From Solanum dulcamara (Eukaryota; Streptophyta; Magnoliopsida; Solanales; Solanaceae), in assembly GCF_947179165.1 (NCBI RefSeq), contig NC_077239.1, positions 31,634,134-31,698,133 of the forward strand: 64,000 nucleotides of DNA, given 5' to 3'. Below are positions 44,235 through 56,642 of the stretch, one piece after another. The notes beneath the pieces were generated by a model. That model was not told the DNA's origin and searched no databases. It was given only the letters and a program-made list of their open reading frames with translations. The translations under genes were made by a program, and so were the position numbers. Positions within the stretch are counted from its first letter, which is position 1. Each line of letters opens with the position of its first letter.

Positions 44235-44637
44235 ATGGCTAGTCTCCAGGTCCAAGAGAACTTGCCAGATATTGTTATTGGTATGCTTCGAGTCTTTTCT
44301 TTTGATGTTTATGCTTTTCTTGATCTGGGTGTCACATTGTGTTTTGTGACCCCTTATGTAGCTAATAAGTTCGAGATGCTTCCTGAGCATCTTCTTAAGC
44401 CTTTCAGTGTTTCTGCTATTGTTGGTGAGTCTATTCTAGCTGAGAGGGTCTACAGAGATTGTCCCGTGTCTATCTATTATAAAGATACCATGGATGACTT
44501 AGTTGAGTTAGACATGGTTGACTTTGATGTTATTCTTAGAGTAGACTACTATATGCTAGTTATGCCTCAGTTGATTGTAGAACTCGAATTTTCAACTTTC
44601 ATTTCTATATGAACCTATCATACAGTGAAAGAGTAGT
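44235..44637 (+). pseudogene. aspartic protease of D, interrupted by E
   Basis: Open for 125 codons: GMLRVFSFDVYAFLDLGVTL followed by CFVTPYVANKFEM, and later VDFDVILRVDYY. The catalytic aspartate is present but the motif reads DLGV instead of DPGA/DSGA, and GMDWLH has become RVDYYM. Shortly after the stop at 44610 the gene is cut by E at 44643. The rest continues at 56643 (GKFISYLRATKLISKGFIYH). Confidence 0.85.
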
Positions 44638-44642
44638 GAAGT
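44638..44642. other. target-site duplication of E, left copy (GAAGT)
   Basis: Partner GTAGT at 56638-56642, one difference. The D reading resumes beyond it. Confidence 0.75.
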
Positions 44643-47198
44643 TGTAGAGACCCTCCAGGGAGGATGCTTCTACTTAAAAAAAACGTATATAAAACTCGTG
44701 ATATTTAAAAAAGAACTTCTTCCCGTAAGGCATATTTATATAGTCCAGTAGTGAAATTTGGCCCATTTAAAAATAGTTAAAGGTGTAAATTTTTAGCCAG
44801 TTTAAAATTTTTTGATATAAATTAAATCAAATAAAAATTCCAATTTAAGATGGGGCAACTTTTTGAAATAATTTAAGAAACTAACTTATGAGACATCCAT
44901 GTATTATTCCTTATCACTAGAATTCAAGATATAAATTATTACCAACTTATAAATACCCAAGGTTAACTAATTCATGTTTCATCTAAATATTCCAACTCCA
45001 AAGGTAAACTTAGTACCTCATAAGACTTGGAAATTTACATGCCCCAAAATAACAAAACAAGAAACCAACTTTAAGTTACAACCCATAGTGTCATGAATGG
45101 ATCAACCCTCACAAATAAATACATAAATACATATATAAAAACACCCAATAGATCATATACATATCCCAAAATACTATAAAATATAGATGCCTATATGCAA
45201 ATGTGATCTTCCTTAAAGCTCCCAAAAAACTATATCTCCAATGGCCAACCTCAACCATATTCTCGGACATTTCCGACGATACAAATAACTATCGCTAATC
45301 ATAAAGCTTAGTGGTGCAAAACTACAAGTTTGAAGCTTTTAGGTTCTCCAATTTATTTTCTCAAGTCATGAGCAGCACAAATATACACATACTAAATAAA
45401 TCAAGCCATTAAATATATCATGAGTATCAATTTCTATATGTAAAAGTTTAAATGTCAATAATTCATAAAAGCACATTTACAAGATTTAGCAGCAAGTTTT
45501 GCCTTATATGTACGTCATGCCATCACATCAAACATTATCACGTATCAAGAAGGACCGAAGCCCTGTATCAGGAAGGGTAAAGACCCATAATCAAGAGAAC
45601 TAAGAACCATATTGAAAATAGCTTCCTAATTCGTACTTAAACTGGACAACTTCCATACTTAAGACAAACTAAAATTCCATAATCAAGATGGAAAAGGGTA
45701 CGAAACAAGAGGCATCCCAATAGTGAAAAAGTCACAGCCACAAAAAGGACAAAGTCCACAAGAATGTCAAGTGATCTAGCAATCCATACAAGTGGGCGAG
45801 TTAAACAAGTGTCTTGCAAATTTTCAAATTTAGCAATATGACAATACAAATTTCAAGAAATAACAAACATACCAAGATAGGATTTCAAAAATACTAGAAG
45901 GTAACAAGCGTTTATACACAAACCTCAGCCTTGTAGCATACAACAATCCTACACGACTTCAAGAGTTCAAACTGTAGGCCAACCAATGTCTCAAGTTCCT
46001 CAACTTGTACACGATATAAACAACCTTGAAAATACCATTAAATGTCCTCTTTAATTCCTATAATATCCATAATATTGACATAAAATAAGATTTATCAGTA
46101 AAAATAAGCCTAAAATAATTTCAACCGAATTATGTTACCAAAACAGTAACTTCGTCAAGCCAAGTACCTCAGGTTGTAACTAAAATTTGAAAATGAAAAT
46201 GGAAAACCTGGATCTTATATTCTTCATAAAACTTTTAGATCTATGTCTTAAGTTTTTAATCCAAAAGAAATCAACGCAAAACTCATTTTGTACAAAATAT
46301 ATCATCAAAACACCAATGGTTATACGCGAGGGATGTTTAACTCAAGAATCTGGACAGAATTTGTCAGGTTGAATCTAAATTTTGAAACTGAAATCGGCAA
46401 AATTGAATTTTATTTCCTTCATGACACTTTTATATCTATGTATTAAGTTTGTAATAAAAAATAAATCACCACAAAAATCATTATGTACAAAAACACATCA
46501 TTAAAATACTAACCATTATACATGAGGAATTTGTAAATCAAGAATCTGGACAGAACTTGTCTTATGTTTCATCCTCATTTTTTAACTTAATAACAATAGA
46601 TATAGGCTCCACCATAAACATAAGAATTATAGGTATGTGAGTTATTTTTCCAAAACATATTTATTTTATAAATTCAAAAGGTCTACACAATGAGATATTC
46701 AAGAATTACTACTGGCTACACAATCCCAAAAATAGATTTGAACACTTATCAAGATGTAGAGTATATCTTGAGTTCCAGGTAAAATGAGTAGGTTTTTCTT
46801 CGGATTTTTGTGAAATAACTCATTTTCAATGACCTATAAATGTCCTTTAGTCTAAAACAAGTGAACCTATTAGTGGAGCTTCATTATGATATAGTATAGA
46901 AGTGATATCCATCACTCAATGTTGCTGAAAAGTTTAGTGGCTGCCCAACTTTGTCATTTTTTTAAAAAACAATCAATCCCACCTTGATTTCATTATTAGA
47001 AGGATATGCTTATATACATAAAATATCATTGACATTTATTAAACTACCCTAAGACAATCTGTCATAATACTATCACGATTTAATGAAATAAAGTTTTTTT
47101 TCTCACATAACAAAATTCGAGTAAGTAGTAGTTGATCATATCATCAATAAATATCCACTTTAATGTGAAAATTAGCTTAAATAATTAGGGGTGTTACA
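44643..47198 (-). repeat. 3' LTR of E
   Basis: TGTAGAGACCCTCCAGGG to GGGTGTTACA (plus-strand reading). Collinear with the other copy throughout, about one base in ten different by eye over the first 135. Includes two adjacent similar blocks of about 190 bp near 46160-46380 and 46380-46570 (GAATCTGGACAGAA repeated). Confidence 0.92.
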
Positions 47199-47222
47199 AC
47201 TCTCTCCCCCTTAAGAAATTTC
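47199..47222 (-). other. polypurine tract of E
   Basis: On the minus strand TTCTTAAGGGGGAGAGAGT directly precedes the 3' LTR. Confidence 0.85.
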
Positions 47223-47596
47223 ATCTCGAAATTTACCTTGTTTTAGACTCGGAACAAGTATGGATATTGGGTCCTCATGTCTTCTTCTCGCTCCTAGGTG
47301 GCTTCTCTTCTAGAATAGTTCCTCCAAAGTACCTTTACTAAGGAAATTCTCTTATTTCTAAGTTTCTGTATTTTACGGGCTTGAATCAGCATGGGTTCTT
47401 CATTATACATCAAATATGGATTAACCTCAAGAGATTCAACTGGAAGAACATGAGATGGATCAGAATGATATCTTCTGAGCATCAAAATGTAAAATACATT
47501 GTGGATCTTGTCCAACTCAGGCGGCAAAGCTAATTTATATGCAACTAGTCCCACTCTTTCTAGTATCTCATAAGGTCCGATAAATCGAGGACTATG
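47223..47596 (-). pseudogene. integrase end and chromodomain of E, distal part
   Basis: The minus strand reads HSPRFIGPYEILERVGLVAY, KLALPPELDKIHNVFYILML and RRYHSDPSHVLP, followed by the chromodomain block SLVKVLWRNYSRREAT. The frame is open across this part (47294-47620 includes a few codons of LTR I). It is separated from the rest of integrase by solo LTR I. Confidence 0.9.
47592..47596. other. target-site duplication of I, left copy (CTATG)
   Basis: Partner CTAAG at 49599-49603, one difference. Confidence 0.65.
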
Positions 47597-47943
47597 TGTA
47601 ATATCCCTCAAAATGCTCACAAGTTCCTTGAGAATAGGCCGCTCATGTAATGCATTATCCTTAATCTTTTTGAAAAATTTGAATTCGGAATATAGATTAG
47701 AGGGTCAAAACCTGTGGAGAATAGTCTCGATGGAGCTTTAGGAACCGTAGATCGAAAGATGATTTCTCAAAGGAATTGTGCAAACCAGTAAGGTGCGCGA
47801 CAAGTCCCCATCGCAGACTTTCTCGCCTCCGCATCGCAAACCTAGCGATGGTTTTCTGGCCGAATTTAGTTTTGAACAAAGACACTTTAGACTTTTCCCT
47901 GATTGTTAGCTAATGAACCTAGACATTTTTAGGACCTAATTCA

Positions 47944-47953
47944 GCTCTATAAA
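47944..47953 (+). promoter_or_regulatory. TATA-like box of LTR I
   Basis: TCTATAAATT about 350 bp into the LTR, followed by a pyrimidine-rich leader as in K. Confidence 0.45.
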
Positions 47954-49157
47954 TTTACCTAAACCTCTAATTCTATTCATTCTTCTACAATTCACCTATT
48001 CAAATATTTTTCTCTATACAAATGAATCTCAAGGGCTCCATTGAGCACTTCAAGTAAATTAACTCAAACTCTCCATCAAAACTCTCAAGTTCTTCCAATT
48101 GTTTTGGTTTTCTCACTTAAGGTATGTGGGTATTAATGCATAGATTCTTTCATCCATGAAGCTCAATCAATTGCTCAATATTTTCTATCAAATTAAAGTA
48201 TGATATTTTATAAGTTTTATGATCTCTATTCCTATTGCATGAATTATGATTCAAAGTATGATCATGAGTTTATTTTGATATAAATTGATGGTTATTGCAT
48301 TAAATTGAAGAGTTTTTTTTTTATGATTTCTCCTATTTTGATCTCTAGGGTTCATGATGTAAATTATGAGTATTTTCAATTATACTTCCAGGGGATATTA
48401 TCTATATTAATTATGTATGGGCTAATATAAATTTTATGATCATGCATGTTTTCAAGTCAATTACATAATTTTCAAAGTCAATTGATTATGCAATTGAGTT
48501 CTACTCTAAGTTCAAGGTATTAATTTCATACAAGTTATGAAGTAAGGTGACTTAGGGCCTATGTGGTGACCTAAGGCCTAATGTTATGAATTATCCAAAT
48601 ATTATTGTAATAATGAAAGGAAAATTCTCACATTACAAGTATGTTATGAAAATGAGCTACTCTATGATTTCAAATCTATGATCATGACTATGATATATGT
48701 AATTATGATTTTTATGCTATGCATGTATTCCGTGGAATTTGCCTTAGCACTGAGTGGACTTGAGGTGAGGGGCCCTAACAAAAGCCTTAGTAGCAGCCTC
48801 ATGTCCCATAAACTACGTGCAACCGTAGGTTGCCTTCATGGCCTAGCTATTGGATCCATATATAGCATATGTATGACCCACCTAGTGGGGTAGAGTCTAC
48901 CTTTACAAGTGATTTCCCTTTTTCTTCATTGAATAGGGAGATAACGGGATTCCATGTTATAACTCGTATGGTCTTATTGTCGGTTATGGTTCCTATCCCG
49001 CATATGTATGATCTCTTATGTATGCTATGATTTTAAATTATGCTTTTTAAATGCTTTGGCAATAAGATTTTCTCATAACTTTACTTACCTTATGTTATCA
49101 TGTAATTTACTTGACCATTGCATTCCATGATTTGTGTTGCATGTCACGCCTTCATAC

Positions 49158-49179
49158 TTAGTATATTCCAACGTACTAA
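49158..49179. promoter_or_regulatory. conserved LTR palindrome (I)
   Basis: Arms TTAGTATATT and AACGTACTAA; counterpart of the palindromes in A and C. Confidence 0.45.
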
Positions 49180-49603
49180 TGCATACCTTTTGCCTATATT
49201 TTCTTATAATGTAGAGGTTGAGGTTGAATATCATACTCATCTATGTGACTAGTTAAGCTTTTCTATCCGGTGGTGTTTTAGTGAGTCCTCATTTATCGGG
49301 GACTAATTATACTTATTGTTTTCAAAGATTTTTTCTATGTTTCCTATTGAGGGTGAGCTAGGGACATGTCTTAGTCCCTAGCCATATTCATGAGTAGAGG
49401 CATCTAGTTGGATAAATGATTCGAGTTTATAGTGTCATGTGACTTTCTTAAATTTCTATTCATAGTTTAGACTCTCTTATGATGTTTTTGCTTTTATTTT
49501 ACCTTATATATGCTTATGATATGTACAAGAAGCTTGGTTGGATCCCTTTGGGGTTTCAAACGTCGTGTTATGACTAGGCCTTAGGTCAGGTCGTGACTCT
49601 AAG

Positions 49604-50580
49604 TTTTTATTTTTGGCCAAATCTCATAATCTTTTTATATGGAGAAACCTTTAAGAATACTTTATAACTAACTTGATGCTTAATATCACGCCTTTTCAGG
49701 TCAATATATGACTTTTTTCTATCAGAAGCAATTTTTAGATGATCATTGATCACTTTTACCTTGTCTTCTGTTTGTTGCACAATTTCAGGACCAACAAGCT
49801 TTCTTTCACTTACTTCACTCCAACAAAGAGGGGTACGACATTTCCTTCCCAATAAGGCTTCATAGGGAGGCATCTCAATACTTTCTTGGTAGCTATTATT
49901 TTAATCGAATTCTATCAAAGCCAAGTGTTTGTCCCAACTACCCTCAAACTGAATAACGCAATCTCAAAGCATATCCTCCAAAATTTGTATCACTCTTTCC
50001 GACTATCCGTCTGTTTAGGGGTGAAATGAAGTGCTAAAATTCAACTTAATACCTAAGGCTTCTTGCAAGCTACCCCAAAATCTACAGGTAAATCTTGGGT
50101 CTCGGTCAGATACAATGGAAATAGGGATTCCATGCAGTCTTACAATCTCATTAATGTACAATTCTGCTAAACGCTCAAGTGGCTAATCCATTCTGACTTC
50201 CAAGAAGTGATCACTCTTTGTTAGCCTATCCACTATCACCCATATTGCATTATGATTTCTTTGATGCGAGGAAGTCTAGAAACAAAGTCCATAAATATTT
50301 TCTCTCATTTCCATTCCGGTATTGATATGGGTATAGCAACCAACCAAAAACCTGATGTTCTGCCTTTACTTGTTGATAAACCAAACATTTTGAAATGAAC
50401 TCTGCAATGTCTTTTTTCATACCAACACTCCAATAGTTTTCTTTGATTTTCTAGTACATCTTCGTACTTCTAGGATGCATTGTATATGGAGAAGTATGTG
50501 CTTCATTCAAGATTTCTCTCCTCAATTTGTCATAATTAGGAATGAATAACCTATTTTTGTATAAGAAGACACCATCCTCC
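49604..50580 (-). pseudogene. integrase of E, proximal part
   Basis: 49607-49873 is open: MPPYEALLGRKCRTPLCWSE, GPEIVQQTEDKVKVI, DRKKSYIDLKRRDIKHQVSY and VFLKVSPYKKIMRFGQK. To the right, decayed minus-strand pieces carry the catalytic core and the zinc finger (50200-50560). It continues across LTR I to 47223-47596. Integrase of chromovirus type; inactive. Confidence 0.88.
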
Positions 50581-51071
50581 TTTAGTTTAAAAATCTTTCT
50601 TTTCCCCTTTTTGAACTTCTTTGGTCAATTTTATGAGTTTCTCAACTAACTTTTGCCCTTCTTTCACCGGTTCACACAATATTGGCTTGACTTGCAAATT
50701 AGAAACCACCGAACCATATGAATCAAGAGTAAAATGGACATTCATGGCTCTTAACTCCAGAAGTAAAGGCAAAGGATTCAGATACAATCTTGCAAAGGAT
50801 TTGTGACTTAATGCATTTGCAACCACATTAGCATTACCTGGGTGATAGTCAATTGTGAAGTCATAATCTTTGATGAGTTCAATCCATATGTGTTGTCTTA
50901 AGTTCATCTTTTTCTACGTACCCAAGTATTTTAAGCTCTGTGATCAGTGAATATATGACACTTTTCTCCATACAAATAATGCCTCTATATCTTTAAGGTG
51001 AACACTATAGCAACAAGTTCTAAATTATGAGTAGGATAATTCAATTCATGTGGTTTTAATTTCCAAGATGA
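50581..51071 (-). pseudogene. RNase H end of E
   Basis: 50587-50907 is open and reads NLRQHIWIELIKDYDFTIDY, HPGNANVVANALSHKS and then the tether to integrase. In most relatives the last block is HPGKANVVADALSRK; here the aspartate is asparagine. Confidence 0.88.
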
Positions 51072-51671
51072 CTAAGAAATAACTTTCCCTTCTTGCATCA
51101 AAACACATCCGAAACCACGATAAGAAGTGTCACTATATATCACGTACTCTTTCCTCTCCATTGGTAGAGTAAGTATATGAGCTTGTGTCAACAAGGATTT
51201 GAGCGTTTCAAATATCTCTTGGCACTTGTCATCCCAAGTTAACTTCACTTCCTTCTTCAAAAGTCTCGTCAAAGGAGAGGCTATGATGGAGAAGCCTTTC
51301 ACACACCTTCTATAGTATCCTGCTAAACCCAGGAAACTTCTTACCTCAATAAGACTTTTGGGTGTTTTCCATTCAACAATTGCTTCAATTTTACTAGAAT
51401 CCACCTTCACATCTTTTGCTGGCACAACATGTCCCACAAAAGTCACTTCATTAAGCCAAAATTCACACTTTGAAATTTTAGCATAAGGTTCTATCTCCTT
51501 CAACGTTTGCAAAACAATTCGAAGATGTTTATCATGCTCTTCTTTACTCTTGGAATATATTAAAATATCATCTATAAAGACCACCACAAATTTATTAAGA
51601 TAAGGCTTAAATACTCGATTCATTAGATCCATGAATATTATAGGAGCATTAGTCAATCCGAGAGGCATCAC
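51072..51671 (-). pseudogene. RT palm/thumb and RNase H start of E (199 codons open)
   Basis: Reads [98 protein letters not shown] and [20 protein letters not shown]. The catalytic FIDD is intact and RNase H residues begin at YSDTS. This is the longest open stretch in the window. The frame starts inside the palm, downstream of stops, so the protein as a whole is broken. Confidence 0.92.
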
Positions 51672-52165
51672 TAAGAATTTATAATGACTATATCGAGTTC
51701 TAAAAGTATTTTCTTCCTTTCTAACACACAGTTGGTGATACCCAAACCTTAAATCAATCTTTCAAAATAAATTAGCACCCTTCAGCTGGTCAAACAAATC
51801 ATCAATCTTTGGTAATGGATATCTATTCTTGATTGTTATTTTGTTCAATTGCCTGTAGTCAATAAAAAGTCTAAGAGTACCATCTTTCTTCTTCACAAAT
51901 AGCATAGGGGCTCCCTAAGGAGAAATATTTGGATTAAAAAAACCTTTCTCAAGAAGTTCTTGCAATTGAGTTTTCAATTCCCTTAATTTTGCTTGTTCCA
52001 TTCTATAAGGAGTGATAGAAATAGGAGTAGATCCAAGAATGAGCTCGATAGGAAATTCAACTTCTCTTTCTGGTGGCAACCCAGGAAGATTTTCTGGAAA
52101 CACTTCCAAAAAGTCACACACAGTAGGTATATCTTTAAGACTAGGACTCTCCACACGTGTATCAA
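51672..52165 (-). pseudogene. reverse transcriptase N-terminal part of E
   Basis: 51915-52154 reads DIPTVCDFLEVFPENLPGLP, PEREVEFPIELILGSTPISI, PYRMEQAKLRELKTQLQELL and EKGFFNPNISP. Then a TAG replaces the tryptophan expected in SPWGAP, followed by [20 protein letters not shown] and [20 protein letters not shown]. One tryptophan-to-stop change and a few later breaks disable it. Confidence 0.92.
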
Positions 52166-52640
52166 TTATGTGAGCATGATATGACTACAACCTTGATGGA
52201 TCATCTTTCTTGCAAAGGCCGCAGAAATAATATTAGATGACAATGATCTTTCACCTAGTACAATAATGTGTGAAAATGTAGGGTCCTTAAAAGTCACATG
52301 CTTGTACCTGCAATCCACTACTGCATGATATTTATAAAGCCAATCCATACCGATAATAATATCAAAGTCGTGGAAAGGCATTTCAATCAAATCAGTAGGA
52401 AAGACCAGGTTTTAAATCATGAAGGGACAAGCTTGGTAAATTTGATTACAAACAACTTGGTAACCCAAAGGACTTTCAAATAGAACGTCAAAGTTAAGTC
52501 TCACAGATTTCACATTTTCAGGAAGAACAAGTGATGAACAAATATAGGAATGTGTAGAGCCAGGATCAAATAGTGTAAACACAGATAAGCCATATAAGTG
52601 AAATTTACCAAAAACCATGTCCTGTTCCTCTTGATCATCT
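52166..52640 (-). pseudogene. aspartic protease of E
   Basis: 52412-52618 reads GKFHLYGLSVFTLFDPGSTH and SYICSSLVLPE, with the catalytic DPGS. 52166-52390 continues MIEMPFHDFDIIIGMDWLYK, YHAVVDCRYKHVTF and FARKMIHQGC. A stop separates the two, otherwise the frame order is intact. Confidence 0.9.
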
Positions 52641-53820
52641 CTCTATCTTATAGCATAAGCTTGTGCAGTAGCTTTGGATGCGCTAGCTTGATTTTCTCTA
52701 CTTGCCCTCACTGCTTGGTTGTTTTTAGGCCTTGCACCTCTATTGGTTTGAGGAGGATTATTAGAAGACATCTGAACTGAGCCCTCAATGTGCAAGGGAA
52801 GAACATTTTTAGCATTAGGACAGTCCTTCACTTTATGATCAAAGCTGCCATAATTAAAACATGCACCAAAAGCTCTCCTGCAAGTACCATAATGATTCTT
52901 TCTACATTTTGCACAAGTGGGAATGCGAGTCTTGCCTTGGCTTTAACTCAGAGTACTAGCTATAGAAAAATCTATTTTGCTTTGCTTCTGTTGATCTGGT
53001 TTGTTGACACTACCAGCCTTAGAATCATCAAACCTTCCCATTTTGGATGGACCCCCAAAATTTGACCTAGGCTTCTAGAATCTATTTTCATGTCTATGAG
53101 CTTCTTTTTTATCAAGTGTTTCCCAATTAAAAGCAGCATAAACTAATTTACAAAAGTTCTCATATTGCAGGATTACCACATTCTTTCTGATGGAATCGTT
53201 CAGGCCACTTTCAAACCTCCTGCATTTATCTTTTTCCTCATTAATAATGCCTCCAGTAAGAAGAAAGAGTCTAAGAAACCTTTTTTGATACTCAGCGATA
53301 GACATGCCCCATTGCCTTAGATTCAAAAACTCTTTTTTTATAGCATCACAATAAGTAGGTGGGACATACTTTATATGAAATTCTTTAACAAGATCGTCCC
53401 AAGTAAGAACCGAAGGTTTTGCTTTTTTATTTGACACACTTAACCACTAGTCATAAGCATCTTTCTGTAATAATAAGATGGCATACTTGAATTTGGAAAC
53501 ATCTGAACACTCTAATTGCTTAAACACCCTCTCTATGCGCTCAAGCCATTGTTTAGCATCAGTGAGATCAACCGTGCCTTCAAACTCAACTCCACCGATT
53601 TTTCTCATTTGTTCAAAGTTTAACCCATTGGGATAATGAATGATTTCAGCCATACGGTGAAAGAATTCAGCCATCTGTTGAAAAGGAGCATTCATAACTT
53701 GAGTGCCAGGGCTCATGTGAGAATGTGGACCAACTCTTACTCTTTGTTGATTTTCCACACCAGACCCACTAGTATGGGGAATATATTGACCCAAGGACTA
53801 TTCTTCAACCTCTTCTAGTG
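52641..53820 (-). pseudogene. gag of E
   Basis: 53447-53794 carries the N-terminal capsid (GVEFEGTVDLTDAKQWLERI, ERVFKQLECSDVSKFKYAIL). A TAG at 53447-53449 then stands where tryptophan is expected in DAYDWW, and the same frame continues 53075-53446 (LTWDDLVKEFHIKYVPPTYC, EFLNLRQWGMSIAEYQKRFL, CRRFESGLNDSIRKN). The zinc knuckle near 52850 reads CFNYGSFDHKVKDC, with the second cysteine replaced by tyrosine. Its end is KDCPNAKNVLP at 52643-52831. Confidence 0.92.
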
Positions 53821-54078
53821 TATGAGGTTGGGAATAAGAGTGAGTCACTTGTATCTTCACGAGCAACTTCCATAGGTCTACGAGAAGAAGAGGCCTTAAC
53901 TTAACTCCTTCAAAAGTGAAGATCATATTGCATTAGAGAAATGGATATGATGCATGTACAATTTATATGTACTAAATATACTATTTACCCTATAGTGATT
54001 AAATAATATAGCCCAAACCTTCCAAAAAAATAAGTGTGTAAGCAAATCATAATAAAATTTCTAGAACCACAAACCTAG

Positions 54079-54090
54079 GTTCTGATACCA
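54079..54090 (-). other. primer-binding site of E
   Basis: On the minus strand TGGTATCAGAACC, five bases from the LTR; matches the initiator tRNA-Met primer site except near its end. Confidence 0.88.
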
Positions 54091-54095
54091 ACACT

Positions 54096-56637
54096 TGTAG
54101 CGACCCTCCAAGGAGGATGTTACTACTTAAAAAAAAGTATATAAAACTCGTGACATTTAAAAAAGAACTTCCCATAAGACATATTTATACAATCTAGTAG
54201 AGAAATTTAGCCCATTTAAAAATAGTTAAAGATGTAATTTTTAGCCAGTTTAAAATAATTTCATCTCAATTAAATCAAATAAAAGTTCCAATTTAGAACG
54301 GGGCAACTTTTCAAAATAATTTAAGAAACTAACTTACGAGACATCCATGTATTATTCCTTATCACTATAATTCATACTATAAACTATTACCAACTTATAA
54401 GTACCCAAGGTTAACTAATTCATGCTTCATCCAAATATTCCAACTCCAAATATAAATTAGTACATCATAAGACTTGGAAATTTACATGCTCCAAAATAAC
54501 AAAACAAGCAACCAACTTTAAGTTACAACCCATAGTATCATGAATGGATCAACCCTCACAAATAAATACATAAATACATATACAAAAGCACCCCATAGAT
54601 CATATACATATTACAAAATATAGATGCCTATATTCAAATGTGATCTTCCTTAAAGCTCCAAAAAAACTTTATCTCTAATGGCCAACCTCAAGCATCTTCT
54701 CGAGCATTTCCTACGATAGAAACAACTATCGCTAAGCATAAAATTTGGTGGTGCAAAACTAAAAGCTTGAAGCTTTAGGTTCTCCAATTTATTTTCTCAA
54801 GTCATGAGCAGCACAAATATACACATAATAAATAAATCAAGCCAACAAATATATCACAAGTATCAAGTTCTATATGTAAAAGTTTAAGTGTCAATAAATC
54901 ATAAAAGCACATATACAAGATTTAGCGCCAAGTTTCGCCCTATATGTACGTCATGCCGTTACACCAAACATGATCAAGTATCAAGAAGGACCGGAGCCCT
55001 GTATCAAGAAGGGTAAAGACCCAATAATCAAGAGAATCAAGAACTATTATAAAAATATCTTCCTAATTCATACTTAAAATGGACATCTTTCATACTTAAG
55101 ACAAACTAAAAATCCATAATCAAGATGAAAAAGGGTCCAAAATAAGAGGCATGCCAATAGTGAAAAATTCACATCCATATGAAGGATAAAGTCTACAAGA
55201 ATGTCAAGTGATCGAGCAATCCATACAAGTGAGCAAGTTAAACAAGTGTCTTGCAAATTTCTAAATATACCAACATGACAATACAAATTTCAAGAAATAA
55301 CAAATATACCAAGATAGGATTTCAAATATAATAGCAGGTAACAAGAGTTTATACACCAACCTCAAACTTTTAGCATACAACAATCCAACATAACTTCAAG
55401 AGTTCAAACCGTAGACCAACCAATGTCTCAAGTTCTTCAACTTGTACACGATATAAACAACCTTGAAAAATACAATTAAATATCCTCTATAATTTCTAGA
55501 ATATCCATAATATTGACATAAAATAAGATTTATCAGTAAACGTAAGCCTAAAATAATTTCAGCTGAATTATTTTACCAAAACAGAAACTTTGGCAAGCCA
55601 AGTACCTCAAGTTGTAACTAAAATTTGAAAATAAAAATGGCAAACCTGGACCTTATGTTCTTCATAAAACTTTTAGATCTATGTCCTAAGTTTTCAATCC
55701 AAAATAAATCAACACAAAAATCATTTTGTACAAAAATATATCATAAAAACATAAACAGTTATACACGAGCGATGTTTTACTCAAGAATCTGGACAGAACT
55801 TGTCCGGTTGATCTAAATTTTGAAAATGAAATCGGAAAAATTAGATTTTATTTTCTTCATGACACTTTTAGATCTATGTCGTAAGTTTTCAATCCAAAAG
55901 AAATTACCTCAAAAATAATTATGTACAAAAAGATATCATCAAAAAACTAACTATTATACGTGAGGAATTTTTAAATCAAGAATCTGGACAGAACTTGTCT
56001 TATGTTTCATCCCTTTTTTTTGACTTAATAACAGTAGATCTAGGCTCTACCATAAACATAAGAGTTGTAGGTACATGATTTAAATTTCCAAAACATATTT
56101 ATTTGCTAAAATCAAAGGTCTATAAAATAAGATATTCAAGAATTACTACTAGCTACACAGTCCCAAAAATGGTTTTAACACTTACTAAGATGTAGAATGT
56201 ATCTTGAGTTCCAGCTAAAAGGAGTATGTTGTTCTTCAGATTTTTGCGAAATAACTCATTGTCAATGACCTATAAATGTACTTTAGTCTAAAATAAGTCA
56301 ACCTTTTAGTGGAGCTTCATTATGATATAATATAGAAGTGATATCCATCACTCAATATTGTTGAAAAGTTTAGTGGCTGCCCAACTTTATCATTTTTTTT
56401 TAAAAAACAATCAATCCCATCTTAATTAACATTATTAGAAGGATATGCTTATATATTTAAAATAGCATGGATATTTACTAAACTACCCTAAGACAATCCA
56501 TCATAAAACTGTCACGATTTAATGAAATAAAGATTTTTTTCTCACGTAATAAAATTCAAGTAAGTAGTAGTTGATCTTATCATCAAGAAATATCCACTTT
56601 AATGTGAAAATTAGCTTAAATAATTAGAGGCGTTATA
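54096..56637 (-). repeat. 5' LTR of E
   Basis: TGTAGCGACCCTCCAAGG to GGCGTTATA on the plus strand (TTACA expected). Collinear with 44643-47198. Confidence 0.92.
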
Positions 56638-56642
56638 GTAGT
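56638..56642. other. target-site duplication of E, right copy (GTAGT)
   Basis: Partner of GAAGT at 44638-44642. Confidence 0.75.

Larger units (their letters stand above)
47597..49598 (+). mobile_element. solo LTR I (same family group as C)
   Basis: Starts TGTAATATCCCTCAAAATGC and ends GGTCAGGTCGTGACT (TGACA expected). Its first 110 bases align with the start of the LTRs of C (TGTAACATTCCTCAAAATGT). It has the palindrome at 49158-49179 and dyads around CCTCCGCATCGC. No internal region is present. It separates two halves of E's integrase, which read on in frame order across it. Confidence 0.88.
44643..56637 (-). mobile_element. full-length Ty3/gypsy chromovirus E, minus strand, interrupted by solo LTR I
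   Basis: LTRs of 2556 and 2542 bp (44643-47198 and 54096-56637), primer-binding site, gag, protease, RT, RNase H, integrase and chromodomain in canonical order on the minus strand. A 2.0-kb solo LTR sits within integrase. It has the best preserved coding region in the window, including an open 199-codon RT/RNase H stretch with an intact FIDD motif. It still carries stops, several at tryptophan positions. It lies in D's protease gene. Confidence 0.95.

Noticed and set aside
44643..56637. element E as an autonomous, active retrotransposon
   Set aside because: Despite the open 199-codon RT stretch, it has tryptophan-to-stop changes, a mutated zinc knuckle and a solo LTR in integrase.
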